64,000 nt of DNA. It comes from Volvariella volvacea V23 (taxonomy: Eukaryota; Basidiomycota; Agaricomycetes; Agaricales; Pluteaceae). Location of the stretch: positions 2,493,428 to 2,557,427 of the forward strand of contig KB722736.1 in NCBI GenBank assembly GCA_000349905.1. Reading direction: 5' to 3'. How positions within the stretch are numbered: the first letter of the stretch is position 1; each line of letters starts with the position of its first letter. The notes under the pieces were generated by a model. That model saw only the letters and a program-made list of their open reading frames with translations, ran no database searches and was not told where the DNA came from. The position numbers were made by a program, and so were the translations under genes. Shown here piece after piece: positions 10,601 through 21,925 of this stretch.

Positions 10601-12520
10601 TTACATCGCATAACCACCTCCCCTATTTTCCTCATCATATCGTCTTCCTCTCCAGGGTTGCGGGGTCGACGACTGTGGTACAGTGGGATAGCCGTTGGAG
10701 TAATTTAGATATGGATTATCATTGACTTGGCGCATTGATGCTCCATAGTAGTGCTGCTGCTGTTGTTGTTGTGCGTAGTGATCCTCACTAGCATCGTCAT
10801 ATGCTAGACCACTGGAGGGGCGTGGTTGCTGGCCTCCAACTGGTGATGGTCTCCTCATAGGATATTGAGCTGTTCGACCTGAATAGACGTCGTGGGGGTC
10901 ATACGTTATGGGTTGTGGGTTCGGATGTGAGTAGGGATTGGCGGATCCAGGTCTGTCTATGGGTGGCTGATATGCAAATGGAGCAGCAGCAGCAGCAAGA
11001 TGCGCAGTACTCTCGTTATCGTCATCAGAGCGATACCTTGGCACAGTGGATGCTGGCTCATCTTGGACAATAGTGGATTGGGAGGGGTTGTACCACGCTC
11101 CTGGGGTTGGGTGGTTCGAATATGGGTTATAGCCAGGCATTGGCGGGAGATAATTAGAGCCATTGTCGGAACTATAGTAATCTTGGGTATATGTGCTGGG
11201 TGGTGGTCCACGAGTACGTATGGAGGCGGCATCGTCGATGTCATCATCAACAGTTAATTTGGGGAGTGTAGGTTGTGGCAGGGCTTTTCCGTTCTTGTTG
11301 TTTCCAAAATCGCGGTCTCGAGTCTCCTTGTCCACGCGATTCTTGCGGTTCCGCTTGATGACAGTTTCAATACGCTTGGGAGGGCATAAGTGTACAGAAA
11401 CGCGACTCGAAATGATACGATACCTTATCAACTTGGTGGCAGCAGTATTCCTGGTGTAAATGTCATTAACTACGTTCTTTCCGTGCGCATCGTAGCTCAC
11501 CTTCAAATTACCTCGGATATGCAATAACAATGGGATATAGCATACACCAGCCACCACGAGGAGTAGCAATGAACCAAGGAAGACAACAACAGTGAAGAAT
11601 GTTGTCACGGTCAGCGCAGAAGTGGACACGCTCTTTGAGAAGTACTGCGACGGATCGTACCAGTCCTTCTTTGGGTCTCGTTTGGCTACATAGATGGCAT
11701 AAAGTGTCAAGGCGTTGATCGTTTGTCGAGGGCCATCTGCCAATAAAACTCGCTTCCAACCTATTTACAAAGTGATTTCAGTTGATGCGCGTTAAATTCA
11801 TCGGATGAAGACATACTCTTGAATGTGAAGAAGATGAAGAAAGCAAAGTCGTCACTGAGCTTCGTCGAGTTACTGATGTGGTCGAAGAAGCAAAAGTGAG
11901 GGTATGACCCTGACGACAACGTCCAATAACTGATGATCACCATAATCAAGTTCACTTACGCAGAGAGTAATAGTTATTCGCCATGACATTGGTGAAGGCA
12001 AAGGAGATATCTCGACTGGCAATGATCTTTTTTGCCTTTCGGGACTCATACGCCAGCTGTGTAGCCATGAGTCTGTGGTCCCACGGCGCGCGATTCCACA
12101 TACCAGAAGGAAGCCAAAAATGATACAGCCCACAAACAGCCATTTCCCTGTATTGAATGGAATGAAGATACACTTTCTGCTCCCCTCACACTCGTTGAAA
12201 ATTTCATTCGACCAGGCACTAGTAGACAACATAGTTGTGGCCGTGAACACGTCTGAGACGTAGACGAGGAAGGACTTGAGGACGATAATATATAGCCAGA
12301 GGTATCTGGAGAGTGATTAGGTAGAGGTAGATGTAATCTTCTAGGACGTCACATACTTCATCCGCATCATAAATCCATTGTCGACGAAGTCGGTGACATT
12401 GACGAAATCAAACTGGCGTGCGATTGTCAGCCTCAGCATAGTGAGCGAGTAGGGGCAATCAATGCAACTCACTTTATGATCCTGGACCCGTTCTCGTTTC
12501 CATTTGGGACCTCCACACAT
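10601..12520 (-). CDS. Fungal potassium channel of the KCH family (Kch1/Prm6-like)
   Basis: Eight exons (minus): 12520-12473, 12412-12357, 12305-12104, 12056-11960, 11909-11817, 11760-11501, 11450-11424 and 11374-10601; 518 residues. The start MCGGPKWKRERVQDHKFDF matches the family, as do FVDNGFMMRMKYLWLYI, NNYYSLRSYPHFCFFDHI and DWYDPSQYF. Several hydrophobic segments lie in the first 280 residues. The last 250 residues are a disordered tail rich in Pro, Ser, Tyr and Gln (QQQQQQ at about 10750-10770), presumably cytosolic. Yeast Kch1 and Prm6 are low-affinity K+ importers that act with calcium signalling in the pheromone response. Membrane location and K+ transport here rest on family membership. 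Confidence 0.88.
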
Positions 12521-12794
12521 GGTCGGGCTTAACGGTCGAAGGTGGTGTGTATTGCTTGTGTTCGGCTGAGTTCCAGATGAAGGATTGTTCAGGTGGGTTG
12601 TCGACTAGATCCAGCCAGTCGCATGAATAGGTTTGACCTAACGAAAGAACGTCGGGAGTCGAAAGAGTGGTGTAGCTAGATGCGCTAGCCGGCGGTGTAG
12701 TTGGCAAGCCGAGGTTGAAAAGGAAGAGAGTTATTAGAACAGGTCGTTGCCCTGGGCGACTCGGCATCTACCGAAATCTATCCCATCCACAACA

Positions 12795-14610
12795 ATGACC
12801 ACCCTTCAAAAGATAAAGGTGATTAATTCCTGCCTTATTGTGCCAAAACAGATCTCAAAATGACCCGTCATCGTTAGGAAATCGAAGATGAAATGGTTCG
12901 TGGTACCTATCATACATTGCACGCAGCGTCACTCATGGAATCCATTACTTGTAGGCCAAAAGTATGCTCAATACACCGCCCATCTACGACTTCTACTCAT
13001 ACGCTCCATAGCACAAAAGAATAAGGCCACGAGCTATCATTTGGGTCAACTCAAGGCCAAGATCGCTAAACTAAGGCGAGAGCTCATCTCAACACCGGCC
13101 GGTGGTGGCGGCGGCGGTGGAGGAATTGGTTTCGACGTGGCCCGGTTGGACTCAACTCGCCTCTACACTACGGGATCTCATGCTTACAACGCCGATCCAG
13201 AACTGGTGTTGCCTCTGTGGGATTCGTAGGATTCCCATCAGTGGGAAAGTCCACACTGATGTCCAAACTTACTGGCACACATTCCGAAGTTTCAGAAATC
13301 GACTTCACGACTTTGACAACGGTCCCAGGTACACTGAAGGTCCATGGAGCTCCTATTCAAATATTGGATTTGCGTGAGTTCTAAGCTTGCTAAGTTTCGG
13401 GAAAGATGTCATTACATGGGGTGGTCTAGCTGGTATTATTGAAGGAGCAAATGATGGCCGTGGACGGGGACGCCAAGGTGCGTGATATATAGCATTTGCT
13501 ACACACAGACCATCGACCAGTCATGCCCAAAAAATTTCAGTTATTGCTGGTATGGTTTATCACCGCTTTTTGCGTCTGCTTTTGACTCAAGGGATACTCC
13601 AGTGGCCAGAACGTGCAACCTCATATTTATCGTCCTCGATGTACTCAAACCCCTGGGAGACAAGAAGATTATTGAATCAGAATTGGAAGGGTTCGGAATC
13701 CGGCTTAACAAGCGAGCACCCAATATCACAGTGCGCAAGAAGGATAAAGGTGGAATCGCCATTACAAACACTGTTCCCCTGACAAACATAGATCATGACG
13801 AGATCAAGGCTGTTCTAAGTGAATATCGGATCAGCAATGCTGATGTTGCTATTCGTGAGCCTAATGCAACTGCAGACGACTTGGTCGATGTAATTGAAGG
13901 GAATAGGTAGGGCATTTACTCATTTCTTCGTCTGGACTAAGTTCCGATAAATTGATAGGGTATATATTCCGGTCATATATGTAAGTCGTCCTATGCAGTC
14001 CGTGTTCCAATCAGGCGTTCACATGGTTTAGGTGCTGAACAAAGTGCGGGACCCACAAAAAGAGCCCGCACACTTGGCTGACTTGCTTCAGATTGACGCC
14101 ATTTCTATAGAGGAGTTGGATCTTTTGTGAGTTGCATTTCGCAAACGACCACTGTTGCCTAACATCTACCGACATAGGTATAAAATCCCAAATTCTGTGC
14201 CGATATCGTCACGCGAATGGCTTAATGTGGACGAGTTGATTGAAGTGATGTGGGACAGACTAGACCTCGTGAGGGTCTACACCAAACCGAGAGGTCAAGC
14301 GCCGGATTACTCTGCTCCTGTGGTCCTTCGTCGTGGGAAGTGCACGGTAGAAGATTTTTGTAACGCTATCCACAAGGAAATTGCCAAGCAGATGAAATAG
14401 TAAGTACATTTGTTGCATGCGCTACCCGTTTGTTACATTTTGTTAGTGCGATCGTATGGGGATCAAGCGCAAAACATGCACGCGGCCAAAAAGTAGGTTT
14501 GGAACATGTATTGGAGGATGAGGATGGTATGTTGCATTCCGTTTATTTTGTTATTAGTGGTATCGTTCTCGAACATCATTCCTTTAGTTGTTCATATCTC
14601 GAAGAAATGA
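12795..14610 (+). CDS. RBG1: DRG-family ribosome-associated GTPase Rbg1
   Basis: Thirteen exons: 12795-12818, 12878-12902, 13012-13144, 13201-13373, 13430-13477, 13541-13549 (9 nt), 13603-13906, 13959-13980, 14032-14043 (12 nt), 14092-14126, 14178-14399, 14447-14526 and 14588-14610. The product is 369 residues, the same as yeast Rbg1. Motifs: N-terminal [20 protein letters not shown], Gly-rich linker GGGGGGGG, G1 GFPSVGKST, switch regions [10 protein letters not shown] and [19 protein letters not shown]4 NKID, and a C-terminal TGS domain ending EDEDVVHISKK. With its Tma46/DFRP1-type partner, Rbg1 binds translating ribosomes and relieves pauses. It diverges from the KCH gene with a 274-bp gap. 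Confidence 0.95.
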
Positions 14611-14679
14611 TAGCGCTATACGGCTACGGGGATCACGCCACGTTTTGTACAATCATTGGCAGCGAGAATGTCTATGTAT

Positions 14680-16906
14680 TCAGGAAACAGTATCCAGCTG
14701 GCCTTGATACGATGCCTCGTTTAGGTATATGAACATGAGCCGAATGTATCCCCACACCAGTCCTATGGCACAATAGACGCTTGTAACTAATAAAGGAAGA
14801 AAATTTGGGGCTTGGGTGCCTTCTGGGGTGGAAAAGCACCTGCTGACAACGGGGAATAGTGATACAAACCCCAAAAGAATAGGGAAGCCCGCCAAATAGC
14901 ATTTTTCTGCTGTGTCGATAATCACGTAAGGGAGGGAGCTCGGGAACCTAGTGAAAATTTTGAGGAAGCCACAAGAAGGAAAGTCGTAATACGTACTCGT
15001 ATACTCGACGTGCGAGCGGGAGGTAAACAAAGGTTATCCAAAGCGTGGAATAGACAACTTTGACGAATGATTCTGTTGAGCCGAAATTATATTCACATCC
15101 TAAGAATTACTCCTGAGAAATCACACACCGGCAGGAGTGAAGATTAATGGAAACAAGGCAAAAATACCAGCAACGCTGGTAAGCACAAATGTTCGGAAAT
15201 ACGCTTGTCGCTCCGCGGCCAACAGACTGTTCTTAGCCTGTCAACTCCACAAAGGATATCGAAATGCAAGAGCCACATTACCTGAGCGGAACCAGCACGA
15301 GAAGGACCGCCTTTTCATGGACATGCCATCCAAAAAGGAAAGACGTATATCCACAAAGAGTCAAGGCAGTTAGAAATGACTTGTAACTCGGTGTGAACCA
15401 TAATCGGGTAAGAATAATCTAAAAATAATTAAGAACCCGGCGACGTGCTGCACCAAGGATACTGACTAGTTGAAAGGAAATAGTGACGGCAAATGTGTGG
15501 ATGGGTTGGACATTCGGTAAGACAGCGAAAACCGTATCCCCAACAAGACCGCGGGAGGTTGAAGCAATTCCAGCGTCGTTGATTGTAACATTGAGACCGC
15601 CTCTAGAGGCAACTTAGGGATTGTTCAGGTGCTGAATTAATTTCTGGAGCAATTAACTTACACTTTAACAATACGCGATCCAAAGCAGTTATCAAAGCCC
15701 AGAAGTTTGGGGCCCAATATGCGTGATTAAGGCCTCGCGTAAAAGGGAATAGACGGGATAACAATTGTGGTATTTGTCCCATTACAATAAAGGGCCCTAA
15801 CGAAGCGATGAAGACCGCAATGACTGCATTTGCCAGCGAAAGGAAATGTTTGATTTGAAGTCGCCCAGTCGGAGAGAAGCAAAATGAACGGAGTAGATAA
15901 ACGAAATACGCTGGCTTAGTCGTCCTCAACACAGAGCTGTCCCGGCTTATTTACAAGAACTCACCGCTAAATACATATATATGTGTTTGAAATTCAATAG
16001 GACTGCGAAGAGGATACCACTCGTAAGTTTGTTCCCCTGAAATGCAAATCAGACTGCGCTGTCAATGCACACTCAAGGTAGACTCACATTCCGAGCCATA
16101 AGAATAGACCATAGGAGGATCCCAAACATAAATCCGTTGTACTGGAAATGTATATGATCTACAATCAAGAAGCCCGGATGAAGGAACAATGAAGCCGAAA
16201 TTATGCGTTGCAACGACGGATCAATAGCGCCTTTGCAGAACCTGTGATTTGTCGTAAATTGTGGCAGCCAGCAAGGGCGAGGACGAACCTAGATAATGCG
16301 AAAGCGAGTACCAGCTCCGTGGCAATGACAGTCGTCCGCTGGTATGCAATAACAGACCATGAGTCGTAATTGAGGTTGTGTAGGTCAACAATCTTGGGGT
16401 CGATAAAGGAAGCTGGTATAGACAATAACTTTTCGAAATAGGCAAAGAAGGGTGGATAGTCGAGCGCTGTGAAGAGAATGTCACAAAGTAATTCTGATGT
16501 ACGGTAGGTGCTTACTCCACTCCGACGTGGTCTACGTGTATTGTTACATTCAATGGTGTTATGAATTATTCCATCGACTCACGTCAAAGTACCATTTTGA
16601 CATTGGCAGTGAATATGTTATAGCAAGCCAATTTCTGTGAACCTCGAAGTCTGTGGAACGGCTACGCGCCTGGTCAGGTTGTCTTCGTAACCCGCAATAT
16701 CTGGAAGTCACGGCTCACTAGGAAGGAAATAGCAACAGCTTCAATGCAGTGGATGTTATCAATATATCCAATTCGGAGCAATTGATATCCCAACTGAACC
16801 ATTTCGAGGCCGACTTGACGTCTGCCTGCTCCGCGACGTCTGTTCGCGCTGGCAACGCACTGTGCAGAGATAGGACAGGCGACGAAGGCTGTGCACAATC
16901 ACCCAT
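14680..16906 (-). CDS. ALG8: Dolichyl-P-Glc:Glc1Man9GlcNAc2-PP-dolichol glucosyltransferase
   Basis: Twelve exons (minus): 16906-16719, 16661-16583, 16531-16516, 16466-16289, 16241-16088, 16036-15965, 15914-15662, 15612-15467, 15418-15282, 15226-15129, 15072-14997 and 14947-14680; 554 residues. Diagnostic ALG6/ALG8 motifs are present: [69 protein letters not shown] and [12 protein letters not shown]. It adds the second glucose to the lipid-linked oligosaccharide in the ER membrane before N-glycosylation. The start at 16906 is chosen because the frame also opens from 17077, which would leave only 10 bp to the divergent VMA21 start; the shorter form leaves a 181-bp promoter with a perfect E-box palindrome. 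Confidence 0.92.
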
Positions 16907-17024
16907 GCCTGGTGGTATGTGAAGGTACGTGTCAAGAACAGGAAGTTTCTGCAAAGCAAGGCAGAACGATGCTGCAGCAAAGGTCGTTGTCGTGGTGGCT
17001 TGCCCAATGGGTGACGGCCAAAGA

Positions 17025-17034
17025 GTCACGTGAC
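17025..17034. promoter_or_regulatory. GTCACGTGAC palindrome in the ALG8/VMA21 divergent promoter
   Basis: A perfect 10-bp palindrome with a CACGTG core near the middle of the 181-bp gap between the ALG8 (16906) and VMA21 (17088) starts. It fits a bHLH site of the Cbf1/USF type. The same 10-mer recurs at 63593 in another divergent promoter. Confidence 0.55.
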
Positions 17035-17087
17035 ATGCTGCTCTGTCTGAGCCAGCCTGGGTTTGCGCATTCGTCACCGGACTCGAA

Positions 17088-17467
17088 ATGTCAGAACAAA
17101 AGGCTATTGGTGCAGCTAATATTGACCTTGTTAAAGGGTATGCTTATCTTCTGAGTCGTGCCTATGTTCTCATCCTGCAATTACCAGAGGCACCCTTGCT
17201 AAATTGATCATTTTCGCCGTTGCTCTTGGTGTTGCCCCCATTGGAACTTATTATGGGAGCATGAAATATCTGTGGAACGGTGAGCATCTACATTGAGTCA
17301 AGTAGCCACAACTGAACAGCCTTGTAGGGAATGCCATATTTGCCGCTATTACTGCTGTAGTCTCCGCCAACGTGGTCTTGGTGGTGTACATCCTAACCTC
17401 CTTGATGGAAGATCGCGAGGGTGCTGTAACGCAGGGAAAGTCCAGCGGAAATCGAAAGGACAGGTAA
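17088..17467 (+). CDS. VMA21: V-ATPase assembly factor Vma21
   Basis: Exons 17088-17137, 17188-17279 and 17328-17467; 93 residues. Two membrane helices (LAKLIIFAVALGVAPIGTYY and IFAAITAVVSANVVLVVYIL) are linked by GSMKYLWNGN, the expected Vma21 hairpin. The C-terminus ends RKDR, a dibasic tail like the ER-retrieval signal of yeast Vma21 (KKED). It helps build the V0 sector of the vacuolar proton pump in the ER. The family match is by topology, size and the GTYYGSMKY segment. Confidence 0.85.
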
Positions 17468-17791
17468 TGTTACTCATGAGGACCACTCTGATCTGGATAC
17501 CTACAACGCCATGCTGTTCGACGCACATTTGCACATACGGAGTAATGCAGTTCTAATTATTTTACATACACGACGTGGATATACTAATTGCAAACAATAT
17601 GTTTCAAACACAAAGCAGTTTTCAGGAACTGCAGATCTATAATTGTCATGAATGCAGATGCAAATAAGAGTGTCTTTAGATTGCATATCCCCAGTGAACC
17701 TGGGTTGCTATGTGATCTGGGTCTGAAGAGTCCAATGAGGGAAAAGGTGCGACCTGCGCGGGGTTCTGTTGTATGTAAGTAAAGCGAATAA
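17468..17791. other. Convergent spacer VMA21 / Ser-Pro-rich gene
   Basis: 324 bp between two converging stop codons, A/T-rich, presumably 3' UTRs. I see no coding signal in it. Confidence 0.55.
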
Positions 17792-19162
17792 TTAACCAAT
17801 GTCACAACGCACCAAACTAGCCGCCTTTGTCCTAAGAGGTCCAGTCTTTTCAGGACGTTGGGAAGGATCGCTTGACGTGATACGATGGGTTGCAGGCGCC
17901 TGCATTTCCCTTCTCAGGTTTGAAGTCGATCGCACTACCCGCAAATGCCGAGATTGAAAGGCATTGTGGCTTGGAAAGTTTGGCGATACCGGAGGGTCAG
18001 GCAAGGGGCTGGTTGGCGGACTGCAAGGTGGGGGTAATACGTGTCCGTTGCAGCGTGAGATAGAACTCCGGAGCAGAGGACCACGGGGAGGTGAAAAGGC
18101 GAGTTTCGGGGAGGTAGGCGTTGACAGTGGGGTCATGTCAAGTGAAGTCATGCTGGACGTGACTGATGGAGAAGGTAATAATGATGTCGATGAAGGATCG
18201 CGTTGAAGGGCTAGTGGTCCCGGTACTTTTTTGCGTATATTAAGGGGTGGCGGTGCTGGGAATAATGATAGTGGGAAAGCTGGGCCTGTTAATGAATCCC
18301 CTTCGAAATTAGTCGCTGGCAGTGGTAAATGAGGGGATGAACCAGAACGAGATCGGTATCGTCCACTAGTGTGAGGCGTGGGGGATTCCATCACGGGACT
18401 AGAACTGGTCCTATGAGATTTGCGAGGACCAGGTGTCGCAAAGAGAATATCGTCGCCATAGGCATGATAGGTCAAAGTGCGCTGGGAAAGGGAATCGCTA
18501 TCCCTTAGATTTCGCCCCTCCAGGAAGCCAGAGACCCTAGGGGTCCTAGGACCTTCTTCCGATTCGCTCTCCGAGTCCTCCTCTGAATAAGCTCCTGGCT
18601 CTTCATCCAGAGCGACCGGGACGGGTTGCAGCGAGTGCAAGGTGCTTGTGGAATCGGATGAGAGCACCTTGAGTCCTATACTAGTATGTGTTATATCCCA
18701 TTCAGGCGGTGGGGGCTTGAACAAATGTGGAGAAGGAGGCCTGGGAGGTCGCCGAGGGCAAGATAGGCAGTGGGTCGTGGACGACTGCCTTAAACTTTGG
18801 GTTCGGAAGAGAGATTTCGGGCTCTTTGGTGAGGAGAGCTGTCTCTGACCACCGAATGTGCACTGGGTCGGAGGTGAAGAAACAGGCAGGCAGGCAGTCA
18901 GTGATGAGTCTGCTCGTTGCCTGCGTTTAATGGTAGGTAATTGACGAGGCAAATGGACGGGCGAAGAATCGGATGAGGATTTGCCTTCATATGACATTTG
19001 TCCGGGGGACATGGTCAGAAGAGACGATATCGGGGTCTGGGGAGCTGAAAGATAGAGCCTTGGATACGTCTCTGTCGCTTCGCCAGAATTTGCCTTCTTG
19101 TCCTTCTTTTTCCAAGGACCACGAAGAAGCTTCACCGGCTTCATCATACTCGAAATCCCCAT
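17792..19162 (-). CDS. Ser/Pro-rich disordered protein of unknown function
   Basis: A single open exon of 456 residues. The frame opens at 19216; I prefer the Met at 19162 because MGISSMMKPVKLLRGPWKKKDKK is a typical N-terminus (hydrophobic then basic). The body is low-complexity: many SP and TP sites (for example TPTSPKLAFSPPRG, PPTSPLPDPPVSPNFPS), an acidic patch EEDSESESEEGPRTP, and a basic C-terminus. The many Ser/Thr-Pro sites suggest a substrate of proline-directed kinases, which is inference only. The very long frame free of stops and the biased composition support that it is coding. I do not recognise the family. Confidence 0.7.
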   Translation of the reverse strand: MGISSMMKPVKLLRGPWKKKDKKANSGEATETYPRLYLSAPQTPISSLLTMSPGQMSYEGKSSSDSSPVHLPRQLPTIKRRQRADSSLTACLPVSSPPTQCTFGGQRQLSSPKSPKSLFRTQSLRQSSTTHCLSCPRRPPRPPSPHLFKPPPPEWDITHTSIGLKVLSSDSTSTLHSLQPVPVALDEEPGAYSEEDSESESEEGPRTPRVSGFLEGRNLRDSDSLSQRTLTYHAYGDDILFATPGPRKSHRTSSSPVMESPTPHTSGRYRSRSGSSPHLPLPATNFEGDSLTGPAFPLSLFPAPPPLNIRKKVPGPLALQRDPSSTSLLPSPSVTSSMTSLDMTPLSTPTSPKLAFSPPRGPLLRSSISRCNGHVLPPPCSPPTSPLPDPPVSPNFPSHNAFQSRHLRVVRSTSNLRREMQAPATHRITSSDPSQRPEKTGPLRTKAASLVRCDIG

Positions 19163-20043
19163 TGTGAGGAGGGGTTGGTATTGGGGGAGGGAGAGCGAGT
19201 GGAATGGGAACCACACGAGAAAATTCAGAAGGGCCTAAAAAAAAGACTGTGGGTAAGTTATATGAAAGAATCAAATTGAAAGCGCCATATTTCTCACGGG
19301 AGGAGAGTTAATAGCGGCGCGCAGAATTTGTAGAAACCCAAGCGAATTGTCCCTGTCCAAGCAATGGCCAAAGTTACGCAACGTGTGGATGATATCCGTT
19401 GCACAAGTTGGTGGGTATGAGAGCATCAAATGGGATATCAATCATCGGTGAAGCTTTTTTTAGGCATGCTGGTGGGGTATCCTCGGTTTTAGGCGGGGAG
19501 ACGCCAGAGATTCGTGGGTGCGCGACGAGGAGGGCCTTTGGCGCACTAATGGACCCTGTGCTCCGCTAAAGTGGAGAATCCCTGAGGAGAGAATGCGTGA
19601 CTGCAGTTACAGTGGAGATGGACTCACTGAGAAGCGCGAAGAGCTGAGCATGAGGAAGTTGGAGCGACAAGACCGTTTACCAGAGAGATCTGGATGTAGA
19701 TCTAAAGATCATCATGCAAGCCATGAGGCTAGGGACTGATCGATCAGCCCGCTATGGAAATCGCTTACCCAACGCGGTCACACGCTCCGTCGCCTTTTCC
19801 CGAGTCCCTGTTTGCCAGGCTTCGGCAAAAATTCCGAGTTGTGTCCAGCTTCGTGGCAAGCTTCATCGCAGCAGCTACGCCGCATCACAGCCAGAAGAAT
19901 GAGCATAACGTAGATGATTGCATGAGCTGTGCAGATCTAACATACTGGTACAGAGGTATCGCTGGTGATGGCTACATTAATAAATTCTAAGTATTCTATC
20001 AACACACAAGGATATGACGAAAATGGGTATTCCTGCACGGGAA
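19163..20043. other. 881-bp spacer upstream of the Ser/Pro-rich gene
   Basis: Lies between the start of the Ser/Pro-rich gene (19162) and the stop of RNR2 (20044), both on the minus strand. It must hold the RNR2 3' UTR and the next gene's promoter and 5' UTR. Open frames on the plus strand (for example 19518-19739) lack family motifs and splice support. I assign nothing here. Confidence 0.5.
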
Positions 20044-21529
20044 TTAAAAGTCCTCATCCAGGGAGCTATGCGCAAGTCAGCAATCCGGGTCGTCGCGGTA
20101 GGATGAGGACTTACAATGCCTTAGACGATGATGGTGCAACTGTCTCAGCGGCGGCGGCATGATTGATGCCAGCTTTGGAATAGTCTGAGACACGTTTTTC
20201 GAAAAAGTTTGTTTTCCCTTGCAGGGAGATCATGTCCATGAAATCGAAGGGATTCGCGGCATTGTACACTTTATCGTTGCCTAAGGAAACCAGTAGACGA
20301 TCGGCAACGAATTCGATGTACTGGCACATCAACCTGGCGTTCATCCCGATGAGGCTTACTGGCAAAGCATCTAGAGAAACATGTGAACCTGTGTAGCTCG
20401 CTGTTTCAGTTTTTATCGTACCTGTCAAAAACTCCTGTTCGATTGAGACCGCTTGTGTAATGATGGTTCTCACTGTATCCGGATGAGGGCGACGCCTCAG
20501 GTGACTGAACAACAAGCAGGCAAAGTCGGTATGCATCCCCTCATCGCGGCTAATGAGCTCGTTTGAAAACGTTAGGCCGGGCATAAGCCCACGCTTCTTC
20601 AGCCAGAAGATGGCTGCGAATGATCCCGAGAAGAAGATGCCTTCTACTGCGGCGAAGGCAACAAGGCGTTCTGCGAAGGTCGAGTCCTTATCCGAGATCC
20701 AGCGCAAAGCCCAGTCGGCCTTGCGCTTAATACAGGGGATGGTCTCGACAGCATCGAAGAGATATTCGCGTTGAGCTGGGTCCTTGATGTAGGTGTCAAT
20801 GAGAAGTGAGTAGGTTTCAGAGTGGATATTCTCCATCATAATCTGGAAGCCATAAAAGCACCGTGCTTCGGCTACTTGCACCTCGTTGGAGAATCGCTCT
20901 ACAAGGTTTTCATTGACAATACCATCTGAGGCGGCAAAGAAGGCCAGGACGTGGGAGATAAAATGACGTTCGTTGTCATTCAGACGATATGTCCAGTCGT
21001 GCAGGTCTTTGCTAAGGTCCATTTCCTCCGCGGTCCAGAACGAAGCTTCGGCCTTCTTGTACATTTGCCAAATCTGCAAGATGCTCATGAAGATTTGATG
21101 AATAACCAAACTTGGTAGACGCACCTCGTGATACTGTATAGGGAAAAGAACGAATCTGCGCTTTGACTCTTTCAATAATGGTTCTTCAGCTATAATAACG
21201 ACGTCACGAGTCAGTGGCACAAAGGAAGGGGCATGGACAACCGGTCTCACACTCTAGGAGGTCGACATCACCAACAAATCTTGCGCGCATTGTGCGGAGA
21301 GGATCCCCCGTTTCCTCGTCGACTAGCGACTTGGGGGACTTGGAGAGTCGCTCATCGTCAATAACGCGCCTTTTCGTTTTCATTGACCCGTCAAAGGTCA
21401 AATTGGCCATGGCTGATGCAACCTAAATTAGAAGAATAAATACATGACGAAGGGCCACAAGAAGTGATGACAAACCTGCTTGGTAGGTGTGGATACAGAA
21501 TGATGAGAGGAGAACGAAGTTGGAGACAT
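20044..21529 (-). CDS. RNR2: Ribonucleoside-diphosphate reductase small subunit
   Basis: Six exons (minus): 21529-21476, 21422-21242, 21189-21125, 21073-20422, 20370-20115 and 20065-20044; 409 residues. Ferritin-like R2 fold with iron-ligand helices [37 protein letters not shown] and [11 protein letters not shown]; ending [14 protein letters not shown]. The last exon is only 22 nt and supplies FSLDEDF; without it the protein would lack the C-terminal peptide that docks R2 onto the large subunit. It holds the diiron-tyrosyl radical for dNTP synthesis. The promoter (396 bp, shared with SLH1) has a TATA box at 21607-21614 and two ACGCG cores at 21665-21679. Confidence 0.96.
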
Positions 21530-21606
21530 GGTATCACAGATATTGGTACAGATATATTCCAGTGGCAAATCAGGTGCGGGTGTGGAGGATATAAGAGGTA
21601 GAATGG

Positions 21607-21614
21607 TTTTTATA
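21607..21614 (-). promoter_or_regulatory. TATA box of RNR2
   Basis: TATAAAAA on the minus strand, 78-85 bp upstream of the RNR2 ATG at 21529. Position and consensus fit a core promoter. Confidence 0.6.
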
Positions 21615-21664
21615 GAACTACGGCGTCGTGTTTGTTTGGCATGTTCAACATGCCAGCAATAAAT

Positions 21665-21679
21665 CGCGTCGCGAACGCG
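21665..21679. promoter_or_regulatory. Inverted pair of ACGCG cores (MCB-like) upstream of RNR2
   Basis: CGCGT at 21665-21669 and ACGCG at 21675-21679 form an inverted pair about 140 bp upstream of the RNR2 start. MBF-type factors bind ACGCGT boxes to drive G1/S genes, and RNR genes are known targets in yeasts. Neither site is the full 6-mer, so the call is moderate. Confidence 0.45.
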
Positions 21680-21925
21680 CTATTTATTTCTATTTGCTTA
21701 CTCACACAAAAGCTTATCCCACGTGAACAGCCGAGCCGAGATTATAGGTGTGCACTGGCAACTCTGTGTCGAACGTGAAGCCATTGCAGATAAAATGGCG
21801 GTAATATGCTTGATAAGGCGCAGCAGTCAGCGTTGGCGTTGAGCGATACGTAGCAATATATCTACGGATGATGGCAACTGCTACATGAGCCCCGGTCCCG
21901 ATTGTTTAGAAGCTCATACCGAGTC

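Noticed and set aside
12521..12767. Longer start for the KCH gene (open frame of 97 residues, 12474-12767)
   Set aside because: It is in a different frame from the conserved MCGGPKWKRERVQDHK start at 12520, so it is a shadow of the promoter region.
16907..17077. Upstream Met for ALG8 at 17077
   Set aside because: It would leave 10 bp to the VMA21 start and would place the GTCACGTGAC palindrome inside coding sequence; the extra residues match nothing in ALG8.
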